A stretch of 64,000 bases of DNA from Gyromitra esculenta (taxonomy: Eukaryota; Ascomycota; Pezizomycetes; Pezizales; Discinaceae). The notes beneath the pieces are model-generated. The model saw nothing but the letters and a program-made list of their open reading frames with translations, was not told the origin of the DNA and made no database searches. The position numbers and the translations under genes are program-made. Shown piece by piece: positions 40,156-51,711 of this stretch. The stretch lies in NCBI GenBank assembly GCA_038503075.1, contig JBCAML010000003.1, positions 868,001 through 932,000 of the forward strand, written 5' to 3'. Every line of letters begins with the position of its first letter. Position 1 is the stretch's first letter.

Positions 40156-41964
40156 AGAACTCCCAATCTCTGTCATTACAGATCACAAAAACTTGGTATA
40201 TTTTATGACTACCAAGCAATTGAATCGAAGACAGGTCAGATGGGCAGAATACCTTTCACGTTTTGACTTTGTCATCACGTACAGACCAGGAGTGCAAGGA
40301 GGAAAGCCGGACGCATTGACTCGGAGATCGGGAGATCTCCCTGAAGAAGGGGATGAAAGACTACAATACCAACACCAAGTAGTCTTGAAGGAAAAGAATT
40401 TGGACCCCAAGCTGAGTTTGTTTTCGGGTTCTTTATCAAATGAACCCGCTGAATTGGATGCCCCCCTCGAAACCTTGATGAGCCATGGATATAGTGCTGA
40501 CCCATTCCCACAAAAAATCCTTCTAGCGCTTAGAAATGGAGAACGACAATCCAAGGAAATTACACTAGGCGACTGCACTGAAAGTAACGGTTGCCTTTTC
40601 TATCGACAAAAGCTCTATATCCCGAACCATGACCCTCTTCGCCTTTTTATCCTCCAACGACACCATGATGCTCCTTCCGCCGGTCACCCAGGACGTGAAA
40701 AATCTTTCGAACTCATCTCTAGGCATTTTTATTGGCCAAAGATGAGAGAATACATCGGACGATATACTAGGAACTGCCATATCTGCCGACGAGCAAAACC
40801 TAGTACCCTCGGCACCCACAGCGTTCTAAAGCCGCTCCCAATCCCTAATTGTCCTTGGGAAGAACTATCAATGGATTTCGTCACCGGTCTCCCTATGTCG
40901 AATGGCTTCGATGCGATAATGGTCGTAGTAGATAGACTATCTAAAATGCGACACTTAATTCCTTGTAATACTACGATCAACGCCGAACAAACCGCCGAGA
41001 TATACCTTCAAAACGTCTGGAAGCTTCACGGGTTACCTACGCACATCACTTCGGATAGAGGAACACAGTTCACTGCAAAGTTCTGGAAGCACCTGTGTCA
41101 ACGCCTAAATATTGCTGCCCGCTTGTCCACCTCTTTCCATCCAGAAACAGATGGCCAAACTGAACGCCTTAATGCTGTAATGGAGCAATATCTTCGCTGC
41201 TATGTCTCCTATCAGCAAGACGATTGGTCTAGATGGCTAACTATCGCCGAATTCGCTGCCAATAATCAAGAATCCGCCAGCACCAAGGCCATGCCCTTCT
41301 TTGCGAATTACGGCTATCACCCCCGCTTCGATACCTCAATCGTCCCTAATGACCGCTCCCCCCAGACCCTCGATGCTGATGACTTCGCCTTCAAAATGGA
41401 AGAACTTAGGGACTTTCTTCGAGTACAGATGAGGACAGCCCAGGACATCTTCAAGTCAACTACAAATCAGCACCGTACCCCTGCTCCATCGTTTAGGGAA
41501 AAGGACGAAGTGTTTGTATCAATGAAGAACATGAGGACAACGCGGAATTCAAGGAAGTTGGATTGGAAATGGAGTGGCCCATTCCCGGTGAAACATGCCG
41601 TTTCAGCTTACGCCTACGAGATTGATCTCCCAAGGTCAATGAAGTATCACCCTGTGTTCCATGTTTTGTTAATTAGAGCAGCTCCCGTCGACCCACTCCC
41701 CGGTCAAGTCATCTTGCCGCCCCCGCCAGTTCAAGTCAATAGTCACGAGGAATACCTCATTGAAACCATCCTAGATTCCCGTTTATACCGCGGAAAACTT
41801 CAATACTTGGTCGGGTGGACTGGCTATGCACTACCCACTTGGGAACCTGCGGAGTACCACGAAGAGACGGAAGCAGTAGATTCTTTCCACCAACGATATC
41901 CGGATAAACCGAGGGAGGAAGTGGTTAGTGTTCACAGGAGCTCACGGTTATGAAGGGGGGCTAC

Positions 41965-42375
41965 TTTCATGGATGGATGTTGTGTTGATTGATTAGGTAC
42001 ATGGGTACATGGTTGTTGCGTTCTATTGTTGTTCTTTGTGTTTCTATGGGTTTCCTGTTACAATGAGTCATGTTTTTGTCATCGAAGGAGTTGGAACGTG
42101 GTATATAAGTGAAGGGATTTCCCCTCATATTGTACTTTTCCTTCTTCTTTCTTTAAGCAACGTCTTCTATTGTACACCCACCGTATTTTACGAATACAAA
42201 CTCAGATTACACCTCGTAATCTTTCGCCGTCGCCGTCTTTAAGTCATCATAACTTGAACCATTAGTAGAGCCTGTAGAATCTTCGTTCACTCTCCTGTCG
42301 TTGGTTTCTCGTTCAAGTAGCACTGCTTATCTCGGGGGATACCTGAGAGCTTGACGAGAATCTCGCTCCTTGAGA
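41965..42375 (+). repeat. G4 3' LTR (family B)
   Basis: 411 bp, preceded by the polypurine tract GAAGGGGGGCTAC and followed by ATTTC, where G3 RT resumes. Confidence 0.93.
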
Positions 42376-44308
42376 ATTTCTACCGTCGATTCATCCTGGG
42401 ATTCTCCAAACTTGCTGCCCCTCTTATTGCCCTCACCAGAAAAGGCATCCCCTTTGAATGGTCCGTCGAAGCTGATATAGCGTTCGAAAACCTCAAGCAT
42501 GCCTTTACCACTGCCCCTATCCTTATCCACTTCGACCCTGATAAAAAGATCATCGTGGAAACAGACGCCTCAGATTTTGTGTCCGGGGGAGTTCTGTCCC
42601 AGTACGACGACAATGGTGTCCTGCACCCAGTGGCTTTCTTCTCGAAGAAACATTCCCCTGCGGAATGCAACTACGAGATCTATGATAAGGAACTACTGGC
42701 CATCATCCGTGTTTTCGAAGAATGGCGCCCAGAGCTGGAAGGATCAAAGCACCCAATCGATGTGATTAGCGACCACAAGAACCTTGAGTACTTTATGAGT
42801 ACCAAGCAACTTAATCGGCGCCAAGCTAGATGGGCTGAGTATCTGTCCCGTTTCGACTTTGTGATCACGTATCGACCAGGAAGCCAAGGAGGAAAACCGG
42901 ATGCACTTACCAGGAGACCAGGAGATCTCCCCAAGGAAGGGGATGAAAGACTGGCACACCAGAGCCAAGTGGTGTTGAAGAAAGAAAACATTGATCTTAA
43001 GCTAAGTTTGTTGTCGGCTTCTTTGTCAAATGAAGCCGCTGAATTGGACGCTCCCCTAGAAAAACTCTTTCTAGAAGGATATATCGCTGACAAGTTTCTC
43101 GAAAAAATACTCTTAGCACTAAAGAATAAGGAACAACAGTCAAAGGAAATCACCCTTAGCGAGTGTACTAATGAAAATGATAAGCTCCGCTACCGAGGAA
43201 ACTTTTATGTACCAGACTTCGACCCCCTTCGCTTGGAACTCATTAAAAGACATCACGACCCCCCGCAGCAGGACACCCAGGACGGGATAAGACCTTTGAG
43301 CTCATAAGCAGAAGGTTTTACTGGCCAAAGATGAGAGAGACAATCGGCCGCTATGTACGCAACTGCCACGTCTGTCAAAAGGTTAAGCCAGTCACCCAAT
43401 GTACGCAGGGTGTCCTCTGTCCCCTACCCATTCCCAATTGCCCATGGCAAGAAGTTTCTATGGATTTTGTCACAGGCCTCCCAGAATCTGACGGGTATGA
43501 TGCTATTATGGTGATAGTAGATCGTCTATCAAAAATGCGACACCTTATTCCGTGTAATACTACTGTCAACTCACGAGACGTCGCAGACCTCTACCTCCAG
43601 CACGTTTGGAAACTTCATGGGTTACCAACACACATTACCTCCGATCGGGGAACACAGTTCACTGCCCATTTCTGGCAGGAACTTTGCCAACACCTGGGAA
43701 TTCAAGCTAGAATGTCAACAGCCTTCCACCCAGAAACCGACGGACAAACGGAACGGTTGAACGCAGTCATGGAACAGTACCTGCGCTCCTATGTGTCATA
43801 TCAACAAGGAGACTGGAGTAAATGGCTATCAATGGCGGAATTCTCCGCGAATAACCAGGAATCGGCTAGCACTAAAGCCTCGCCTTTTTTTGCAAACTAT
43901 GGTTACCATCCCCGTTTCGATACTTCCATTATCCCTTTAACGACCAGCGCCCAAAGTATGGACTCTTCGACCTTTGCAACTACGATGCAAGAATTGTACG
44001 ATTATCTCCGAATGCAAATTCGAACAGCTCAAGACATACAGGAAACCTCTACTAATAAACACCGGACCCCTGCCCCTGCTTATCAAGTCAATGACCAAGT
44101 ATTCGTGTCAATGAAGAATATCCGAACTGTTCATAATGCTCGGAAACTCGATTGGAAATGGATGGGACCCTATCCAGTAAAAAAGATAGTATCGCCTTTC
44201 ACTTACGAAATTGACCTCCCACTATCAGTCAAGTACCATCCTGTCTTTCACGTTTCGCTCCTTAAACCTGCAGCCGATGATCCTCTCCCAGGACAAATGA
44301 TACCCCCT

Positions 44309-44714
44309 TCTCACGGTCCAGTCTCTCGTTAAGCCCTTCAGTATCCCTGAAGGTAAGCAGTGCTACTTAAGCGAGATCCTAACTCGTTCGAAGGGTGCAA
44401 GGTTTCTACAAGTTCTACAATGAGTATACTTCAAGGCGAAGTATTGACGATGTTTCACAGCGACAGCGAAGGTTCGGAGGTAGAACCGAGGTAGTATTTG
44501 ACGAATACAGCAGAAGTAAAATGAGAACGTTGCTTAAGAAAAGAAAAAGAAGAAGAACAGGAACGACCGAAATCCATCGCTTAAATACCCCGCTTTCCTT
44601 AACAAAACTTATAACCGAAAAATAACCAAACAACAAAGAGATTGTGCAACCATCCAAACAACGGTACAACCAGCAACCAAACCACGATTCATTACCTAAA
44701 ATCAATCCATGAAA
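44309..44714 (-). mobile_element. Solo LTR, family A, in G3 pol
   Basis: 406 bp in minus orientation between CCCCT (44304-44308 and 44715-44719), just before the chromodomain codons. Confidence 0.92.
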
Positions 44715-44952
44715 CCCCTCCATCTCCGATTGTTGTTAACGAACAGGAGGAATATTTTATTGAGAAAATCCTCGAACAATGGATATATCGCGGACGACAA
44801 CAGTACCTAGTCGAGTGGACTGGTTATGCTCACCCTACCTGGGAACCGGCAGAAGATCTTCAGGATACTGCTGCCCTCGACGTATTTTTAACTACAACGA
44901 CTACTACCAGTCCTAAGGTTCGCGGGAGCTCACGCTTGAGACGGGGAGCTAC

Positions 44953-45371
44953 TTTCACGGATTAAGATTTAGGTATAGGGTCAGGTTTTGGTTTAAATGG
45001 TTGTGATAGGTTTCGGGTGTTAGTACAATGTCTTTGTCTGCTTCAGTTGTTGTCGGATATTAGTTTTGGCTTGGAAATGCGGGGTATTTAAGCGATGGAT
45101 TTCAGTCATTCTTGTGCCTTCTTTTCTTTCTTCTCTTCAAGCAACGTTCTCGTTTACCTTCTTCTGTCTTTATTATAAACACTATCTTGATTCTATCTTA
45201 GAATCCTCGCTGTTGCTGTTCGCTTCACTGCACTTATCTCGCCTTGAGATAAAAACCCATCGTAGAACCTGTAGAAACACTGCACTCTTTGAACGCGTTG
45301 ATACCTTGTCTAAGTAGCACTGCTTACCTTCAGGGATACTGAAGGGCTTAACGAGGAACTCAACCGTGAGA
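44953..45371 (+). repeat. G3 3' LTR (family A)
   Basis: 419 bp, TTTCACGG...CCGTGAGA, after the polypurine tract. Followed by TTGGT. Confidence 0.9.
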
Positions 45372-45376
45372 TTGGT

Positions 45377-45402
45377 CAGCCCGTGACTCACATTAATTCT
45401 GG
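45377..45402 (+). repeat. Right arm of the foldback sequence split by G3
   Basis: CGTGACTCACATTAATTCTGG (45382-45402) is the exact inverted copy of 23119-23139, 22 kb away. The two belonged to one short hairpin before G3 inserted. Confidence 0.6.
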
Positions 45403-46238
45403 CGACATGAGTAGAGTAGATCCGGTTCCGATTTCTAGCAATTTAATTGGCGCAGATCAGCTTCTGGTTGGTTAAAAACCAGGGCTGGCTCAAAAGCGTA
45501 AAGTCTCTAATACTAAACAAAGAATTATGAAAAAATAGGCTAGGCACGAGACACGCGATCACTGTGATTGAGTGACTTAGTCATGAAGGCAAAAAATCAT
45601 GGTTGTAACTGTTTATTACAAGTATTATTGACTGTTATGGTATTCTGTCCTGCGTACAAACCCCCTGTTTGGTCGCTTTATGCCCGAGTCTTGTACGTGT
45701 AGCTACTCGGACACGGTCGTAAAAGTCGGAAAACTTTAATACCTGTCATCATACAAATTTTATGAGAGCAAGGATCCATACCCGAGTACATTGCCCCTGG
45801 AGATACTATAATTTCTGAAGATTTTATTAACAGGGATGGTAATTGATCATACTACTCTATGTACTGTGCTCGGGACAGGTATGAGCATGCAAATGCAAGT
45901 TGACCAATTAATCCGTCGATGTGCTAGGCTCGGGGGAATCAAAAATCGCTACTAGCAAAAGTTATGCTTAGGTTCTTCATGGGTAGCTAGCATCCGTTGG
46001 GATCTTGTATGCCAAGCCCTGACGTCAGGCAGCCGGTTTATACATGTAGAAAACTGGGAAGACCAAGCTTTTCAACTCTACAAATTAACGATGTTAATTG
46101 CTCTCCTTTAAAGCGACAATGACGTAGCTAAGGAATAAACACAGCTCAACAATAAAGGGCGTCTTCTAGAGCTCGCGGAGAGGTTAAGCTTATAGCACTT
46201 ATATTTCACTTGAACTCTTCAAATCTCAACGAGCTACC
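45403..46238. other. Upstream region of the TOK channel gene
   Basis: About 830 bp without a gene, holding the presumed promoter of the next gene. No clear TATA box or known operator is visible. Confidence 0.4.
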
Positions 46239-48362
46239 ATGAACGATCCAGGACTGGATGAACCAATAGAGGAGCACACAAAAGACGTGGAGCAAACGCT
46301 TCGAGCAAGGGTAGAGGAGAGGCACGAACAAAGCAGTGGCTCGAAGAAGTTACAGGAAGTTAATCGTGAGGGAAGAAAGGAAGAAACTAGTCTTGAGAAG
46401 GGGTTTGGGAAGGAATTGAAGGAGGATGAAAATGATGTCCAGGATGCCTTTGCCCAGCCAAGGTCCGTACTTCTCTATGAGATTAAAATACTAGCCACTA
46501 ATTTGTGAAATTATGCAGTCGCTGGTGGCTTACATCTACCGCTTTCCCACTGATATCCGGTGCCTTTGGCCCGCTGGCAAATCTGGCTTCCGTTTGTGCT
46601 TTGGTTCAAACTTGGCGAGTTCATATACCTCCAGGAGGTACGGAGATACACGCGGAACGAGTCCCTGATCCATCGTGGTTAGTAGTGAAATTATTTTATT
46701 TCTGTGCCATGTTTTTGATTGTCCTTGACTAAATGCGAAGAAAATAATCCCTCTGAAAAGGCTTACCGGTATAAATGCTGTGTCGCTGATCTTTGCTGTA
46801 ACAGCAAATGTTTTTATTCTCATGACATTTGCGCAACGCATACGATACCGGATATCTCTACCAATTACCATAGCCCTCTGGTAAGAATAAAAGCTTTGAT
46901 GATTCTTTTGATGGCTGTATTAGTTTAATAACGCGCAGCTAGGTACATCGCTTCGCTACTTTTAATTTCTCTAGTGGCGACAGCCTCGCACAGATTAAAA
47001 GAGCACTCTGGGCGTTCTTATGCGTTCTCTCAATCTTACTACTACGGACTGCAAGCTGCAGCTTTGTACTTCATCGTAGCTACACTTTTACTCGCAAATT
47101 ATTTCAACAGCACGATAAAAAAACGGTATAAGGCATCGTTCAGTATTCTAACAATTCCGCAACGGACTTTGATGTTACAGACCACCTCGTTAATGTTTTA
47201 TGTCGGTATCGGTGCCTTGATATTCTCTAGAATTGAGGGGTGGGAATACTCGGATACTGTTTACTGGGCCGACTACACACTTCTGACGATTGGATTGGGA
47301 ACCGATTATCCACTCAAGAAGACCGCATCAAAGGTATTGCTAATACCATTTGCTATTGGAGGCATTATTATACTTGGTTTGGTTGTAGGTAGTGTGAGGA
47401 GCCTCGTTTTGGAACGCGCAAAAGTTAAAATGGGCCGAAGAGCTGTCGAAAAAGAAAGAAGAAAGTGGGTAAAAATACTTGAATCGTCGAAAAACGATGC
47501 CAATAGGGGGAATCGATTCGCGGATGAGGTCATAAGAGAAGAATTCGAGGTTATGAGAAAGATTCAGAAGAGCGCTGAAGTAAAGAGCAAGTGGACTTCG
47601 TTAGCAACATCTGTGGTTTCGATCCTAATCGTATGGTTGGGTGGTGCTATGGTTTTCACGTTCTCGGAGGTATGTGTTGCTGAAATGCATTTTCTTAAAA
47701 TATACAACGCTGATCCGAATAATCTTCCATTTAGCATAAGCAAAATTGGTCTTATTTCGATTCGCTCTTTTTTTCCTACACCTCTTTGCTGACAATTGGC
47801 TACGGTGACTACTACCCACAATCAAACTCTGGAAAGCCTTTCTTTGTTATATGGTATGACTTTACTTTACCACACCATGAATTGCTTGCATTTTGGGCTG
47901 GTAATACTAATGAGGGGCAGGTCCATTATCGCAGTACCAGCGATGACTATTCTCATCTCAAATATGGGTGATACGGTTGTTGTCTTTGTCCGAGAAGCCA
48001 CTTTATGGGTTGGACAGAGAACTATTCTGCCTGAAGCTCACAGTCAGAGCTCATCAGATCAATCGGAAACCACAAAAAGGGTTGTCAAGGAAGTAAGAGA
48101 AACCCTCGAAGGGCCGCCGAAGAGAGTTCAAAAAAATCTAGCCTCGGAGATTAAAAGGATTGTTAAACACATTAGCATCCATCCTCCAAAACGATATGCA
48201 TTCGATGAGTGGATCGAATTCTTGGAGCTCCTGGAATTGAGATGGGAAGGTGATGAGTGGAGTTGGTTGAACGAGGAAGGACCTTTGTTAAGTGGATTGA
48301 GTGAGCCAGAGTGGTTGTTAGAGAAAATCTGCACGAAACTAGAACAGGAATTAGATAACTAG
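46239..48362 (+). CDS. TOK-type outward-rectifying potassium channel
   Basis: Six exons can be joined: 46239-46462, 46519-46677, 46761-46880, 46943-47669, 47735-47853 and 47921-48362, giving 596 aa. All five introns (56-83 bp) have GT..AG ends and keep the frame. The protein has an acidic hydrophilic N-terminus, then membrane segments starting at RWWLTSTAFPLISGAFGP, and two pore loops: TIGLGTDYP (first) and TIGYGDYYP (second), the double P-loop with GLG then GYG that marks fungal TOK1. A helical charged cytosolic segment lies between membrane parts and a long C-terminal tail follows. It should let K+ leave the cell across the plasma membrane on depolarisation. Start chosen at the first ATG in the frame; exon borders were set by eye. 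Confidence 0.9.
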
Positions 48363-49256
48363 TAAGGAATTCCGGATCCCTTGGGGTTATGATTGTTCTA
48401 CAAGCATTATTTTTCCATCCTTTCACACTTTTCTGGCGTTTTGGTCAAAATTGGAGTTCGAGGAGTATTGAGAAGCCTAGCATTTTATGTTTTACGAGGA
48501 CAGAAAACGTAGCAATGGGATTAGCGATTCTGATCTTGGGGAAAGGGCTGAAACATCTAACTTTTCTAAGTATATTTTCTTGTGCACGTGTTCAATCTGG
48601 AGCTGTTTTCGGAAGGAGCTATGTGGGAAAAATCAGTGGACTTTGCCAACTCTAAAGCTAAAGGAAGGTTGAGAAGTATAAAAATTCGCAATAATTTTCA
48701 TGCACCGAATGGTATTATATATAGGCATACTCTCCCAACTTTTATTTTTACTTTTGTTAGCTATAGATATGACTTACTGAACATAACATTGCATGAATAC
48801 CAACAGTTATTCGTTCCGTTTTGCGCCTTGACTTTCTTAGGTCTCTAGCTTTGTCATATGGATGACGTACGCGTTGTCTGATCAATAATAATACTATTGT
48901 GACCAGCGAATTAAGTGAAACCTAAGATATTTGTTTACTAGTTGAGATTACTGGAGCGCGCACGTGCATACTTCATCTATTAAATAGAATTATTCAACGA
49001 TCTTTTTGAATTTGCTTTTATAAAGGCCAAGAGCTTTAGCTTGAAAGATAGTATATGTGTTTTATAATTAGAGAGTATTTAAAAGTCTTTTACCTCCTTT
49101 CAAATTTGTATATCTCCTGTACACCACTGCACACCAGTCAATACGTATATACGCTATCCCAAGTTCTTTACAGGATACTCATCTTTGAAGTCTACCATAC
49201 CTCCTTCTTTTCTCTTAGTTTTGATAAAAAGCCCTACATTCCTGGTGACATATCTA
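48363..49256. other. Intergenic region
   Basis: About 890 bp with short unsupported ORFs only. A possible splice acceptor (TTTACAG) near 49172 lies in frame with the next gene and could belong to an upstream exon of it. Confidence 0.4.
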
Positions 49257-50870
49257 ATGACTGACCGGGATGGTATTACCGGAACGTTTTTCTGGACACC
49301 GCCAAGCGGGAGTATACCACCACTTACTGTGACTGTTTCAATATCGACAGTGAGCGCGGTCGCAATAACGACAAAAGAAATCGTAACTTCGACTACCGAG
49401 GTTTCAAAAGTGCAGGCAGTGGAAAGCACTCGGTTGGTGCCAGTTCTGGAGACAAGTCAACCTCAACTTATCGAACCCAGCCATCCTATCACGACATCAG
49501 TTCCTGATGCAACCCAAACCAATGCAGAAACCGGAACCCGAACCCAAACTCAACCTATACTTACTGAAGATGGTTCAAATTTACCCGCTACAACTAGTTC
49601 TCCTCCCATCACGATTTTGAAGAGTTTTAAAAGTAGTCCTTGGAAAACATCTGTCGTGCAGACTTTATCGAGCCCTGGAACTTTTGCTACTACATCGAGC
49701 ATCACACTTCCAGTTGGCCCTATGACCGCAACCCCACAGCCAGAGCCGACACTTACAGGGACTCCACATGCAAGACTGACAAAGGAAGTTATAGCTGGAG
49801 TATCTTCTGGAGGGGTTGTACTGATCGCAGCTTTTATAGGCTTGGTCTTTTGTATCCGGATCCGAAGCAAGAAAGCGAGGTCAAAAAGGAATGGAAGGGA
49901 GATCAAGAAGATAATTAGTCGCCCGGTTCCACCCATACCTGCGAAGCGTCTTTCACAAGACAGTCTGGGCGGGAGCGTCTTTTCCGGTAGCCCAAACAAT
50001 CGGTTTTCTCAGGACAGTAAAGCTGCGCTTCTTGCACGAAGCGCTAGTATTGGTAGCTCTGGGAGTGGTGGTTTAGGTCATAACTTTTCCGAGAGGCCAG
50101 AAAGCTATACCAGCGTCTTTTCTGAACACCCGACCACACGTGACCCGCAATTTCCGGTACCTGCCAGAGCCCGCCCATCTGTGATGAAAATGGCGCCCGA
50201 CTCTCTTAACGCCACTTTGCGTGTTCCTGCAGCGACTCGAGCACCTCGAGCAGTATCCTCATACTATGGAAGTGAACCCCATGGACGTGAAACGGTCGGA
50301 AATTTTATGGGGGTGGTGAAAAAGCCAAACTATGGTGACTTCAATCCATACTTTGATGGAAATATACATGAGGAAGTTCAGCTACAGTCCGAAAGTCAAT
50401 ACCAAAGCGCATATCATGATATTCAAGCCGATAATTTGTATAGAGAACCGGACAATACCTACCTCCGTTCACCTCGAAACTTGACGGATGCAAGTCGTAG
50501 ATCTAGTTGGTTCTCAAACCAAAGATTTGGTATGGAGGACAAAGCAGTTGCGAACTCTGGAATGGCTAAGCGTAATTCTGATTGGCAATTTGATATGCAA
50601 CCTGGTGCTGGGAGCTTGAAGACAAATACTTCGACGCTGCGGCGGCAATCGTCACTACATAGTGACCATCATCACTCTACATACTCGATCTCTCTTTTCA
50701 ATAACTATCACGGCCTGAACGATATTGATGAAAAGGCCGAGGAAATTACAAGTGGTGGGGAGTCAGAGGCAGGAACCCGGTCGGGCCAATTTGGGGACGG
50801 AGAGTATGTCGAGGGGATGGATAAGAAGTGGGAGGAGCAAAGACGAAGGATATTTGAGGGGAGTAGATGA
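49257..50870 (+). CDS. Single-pass membrane protein with Ser/Thr-rich ectodomain
   Basis: 537 aa from the first in-frame ATG. Residues 1-178 are rich in Ser, Thr and Pro, as in heavily O-mannosylated fungal surface proteins. One membrane segment (VIAGVSSGGVVLIAAFIGLVFCIRI) near residues 180-204 is followed by a basic stop-transfer stretch (RSKKARSKR) and a 330-residue cytosolic tail with PVPPIPAK and repeated Ser-Gln-Asp motifs. The layout resembles fungal wall-stress sensors (Mid2/Wsc-like), but I see no cysteine-rich WSC domain and no family signature. The frame stays open upstream with hydrophobic residues, so a spliced upstream exon may supply a signal peptide. Function is inferred only from layout. 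Confidence 0.75.
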   Translation: MTDRDGITGTFFWTPPSGSIPPLTVTVSISTVSAVAITTKEIVTSTTEVSKVQAVESTRLVPVLETSQPQLIEPSHPITTSVPDATQTNAETGTRTQTQPILTEDGSNLPATTSSPPITILKSFKSSPWKTSVVQTLSSPGTFATTSSITLPVGPMTATPQPEPTLTGTPHARLTKEVIAGVSSGGVVLIAAFIGLVFCIRIRSKKARSKRNGREIKKIISRPVPPIPAKRLSQDSLGGSVFSGSPNNRFSQDSKAALLARSASIGSSGSGGLGHNFSERPESYTSVFSEHPTTRDPQFPVPARARPSVMKMAPDSLNATLRVPAATRAPRAVSSYYGSEPHGRETVGNFMGVVKKPNYGDFNPYFDGNIHEEVQLQSESQYQSAYHDIQADNLYREPDNTYLRSPRNLTDASRRSSWFSNQRFGMEDKAVANSGMAKRNSDWQFDMQPGAGSLKTNTSTLRRQSSLHSDHHHSTYSISLFNNYHGLNDIDEKAEEITSGGESEAGTRSGQFGDGEYVEGMDKKWEEQRRRIFEGSR

Positions 50871-51711
50871 ATGTGTTTTGTTCAAGACTTATGCTTTGTG
50901 TGTGTATTTTGTTTGAGATTTTGGATCTCTTTTGTGAGGGAGCTGGAATATTTTGCATGGGATTTTTGGTTTTGCTGCTATCAACGTAATTTTGGATTGT
51001 TGGTGTGTGCTTCTATGGGTAATCGCAGTTTTAGGTTATCTTATATATGCTAATCTCTGCTTTCCTGGTTTTGAGATTTTATTACGAATTATTAAGTAAC
51101 CTCGTTTCTATGTATTAAACATAAATTTAGGAAATGCTATTTATATATATATGTATTGGGCTTGGTGTGACAGTGGTTTTGTTCACGCTATAACTTTGGT
51201 TGCATGTGGCATTCTTGTACCATTTAGAAAACAATAAAACAATGATTTAACGAAAAAAAAAAAGGGCTTGGTGTGGCGCACATATGTTAAGCTTGTCCGT
51301 CAAAGTAAGGGGATCGATTAAGTGTGAGCGCGAGATTAGCGAACCGCATTTTGTTGAATCCTAAACTACGGTAGGTTTCGCGATTCGTAGAAACCTGGTG
51401 CATACGTCCCATGGTGGGCAGTGAGGTTGTAATTACTAATAATCATGCTTGGTACATGTACATGATGCGTGTGGCCGAGAGTACAAATAATCATGAAATA
51501 TCACTCGATTTCACTGTCATGCGAGTTGTTGTGATATTGGATAGATAGATAGATAGATTTTTCATACACGCATCCAACCTCATGGGTTATGGCGGTTAGC
51601 AAAAGGAAAAACAAAACTAAATAACAAAATCACACACAACATTCTGACTCGGCATTTCCGTAATGCTGGACGTCCACTTTCTCTGCCCAAAGTGGTAAAC
51701 GCAAAAACATT
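50871..51711. other. Intergenic region
   Basis: Between two convergent genes. Holds AT-rich stretches, an A run near 51253 and a short GATA microsatellite near 51538-51557. Nothing else seen. Confidence 0.45.

Larger units (their letters stand above)
29225..41964 (+). pseudogene. pol: G4 Pol, interrupted by three insertions
   Basis: Pieces: 29225-30503, 30920-31522, 39726-39747 and 40156-41964. Protease LLDTGASGFAF; TGA for CGA at 30059-30061; RT up to YLDDIL, cut by a family A LTR inside the catalytic region; RNase H cut by G5 after EEWRP; then a family B LTR; then an open stretch with integrase (HHDAPSAGHPGRE, MDFVTGLPMSNG, TSDRGTQF, HPETDGQTERLN) and chromodomain (YLVGWTGYALPTWEPAE). A last TGA at 41951-41953 is 12 bp before the LTR. 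Confidence 0.92.
27518..42375 (+). mobile_element. Ty3/gypsy chromovirus G4 (family B LTRs), interrupted
   Basis: The 411-bp family B LTRs at 27518-27928 and 41965-42375 flank a diverged gag and pol. Duplicated target ATTTC at 27513-27517 and 42376-42380, in the RT of G3. About seven LTR differences (about 1.7%). G4 is interrupted by two solo LTRs and by element G5. It identifies the owner of the many family B solo LTRs. Confidence 0.94.
25939..44965 (+). pseudogene. pol: G3 Pol, in pieces
   Basis: Pieces are 25939-27517, 42376-44308 and 44715-44965. The protease (LLDTGASGFAF) is followed near 26640-26840 by a degraded stretch that includes a 61-bp CT repeat and stops. RT resumes at about 26890 ([10 protein letters not shown]), is cut at ...FLGFANF by G4 and continues [11 protein letters not shown] after it. 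One base is missing near 43262. Integrase and chromodomain are present, the latter after a family A LTR. Several amino acid changes against G1/G2 (VDYH, VCH) also fit CpG transitions. The stop lies inside the 3' LTR. Confidence 0.9.
23183..45371 (+). mobile_element. Ty3/gypsy chromovirus G3, heavily interrupted
   Basis: LTRs at 23183-24430 (two family B LTRs inside) and 44953-45371 surround gag and pol. Target duplication TTGGT at 23178-23182 and 45372-45376. Element G4 is inserted in RT after 27517 and a family A LTR near the pol end. Gag has two stops and a frameshift; pol is broken at several places. It is the outermost and oldest layer of the nest. Confidence 0.92.

Noticed and set aside
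13718..45371. Regularly recurring short identical blocks, which might suggest a CRISPR-like array
   Set aside because: The blocks are parts of about 400-bp LTRs with target duplications, in a eukaryotic genome. No short-repeat/spacer array exists.
16099..45371. Classical RIP
   Set aside because: The repeats are not strongly AT-rich and G2 has open frames; changes are sparse and biased to CpG.
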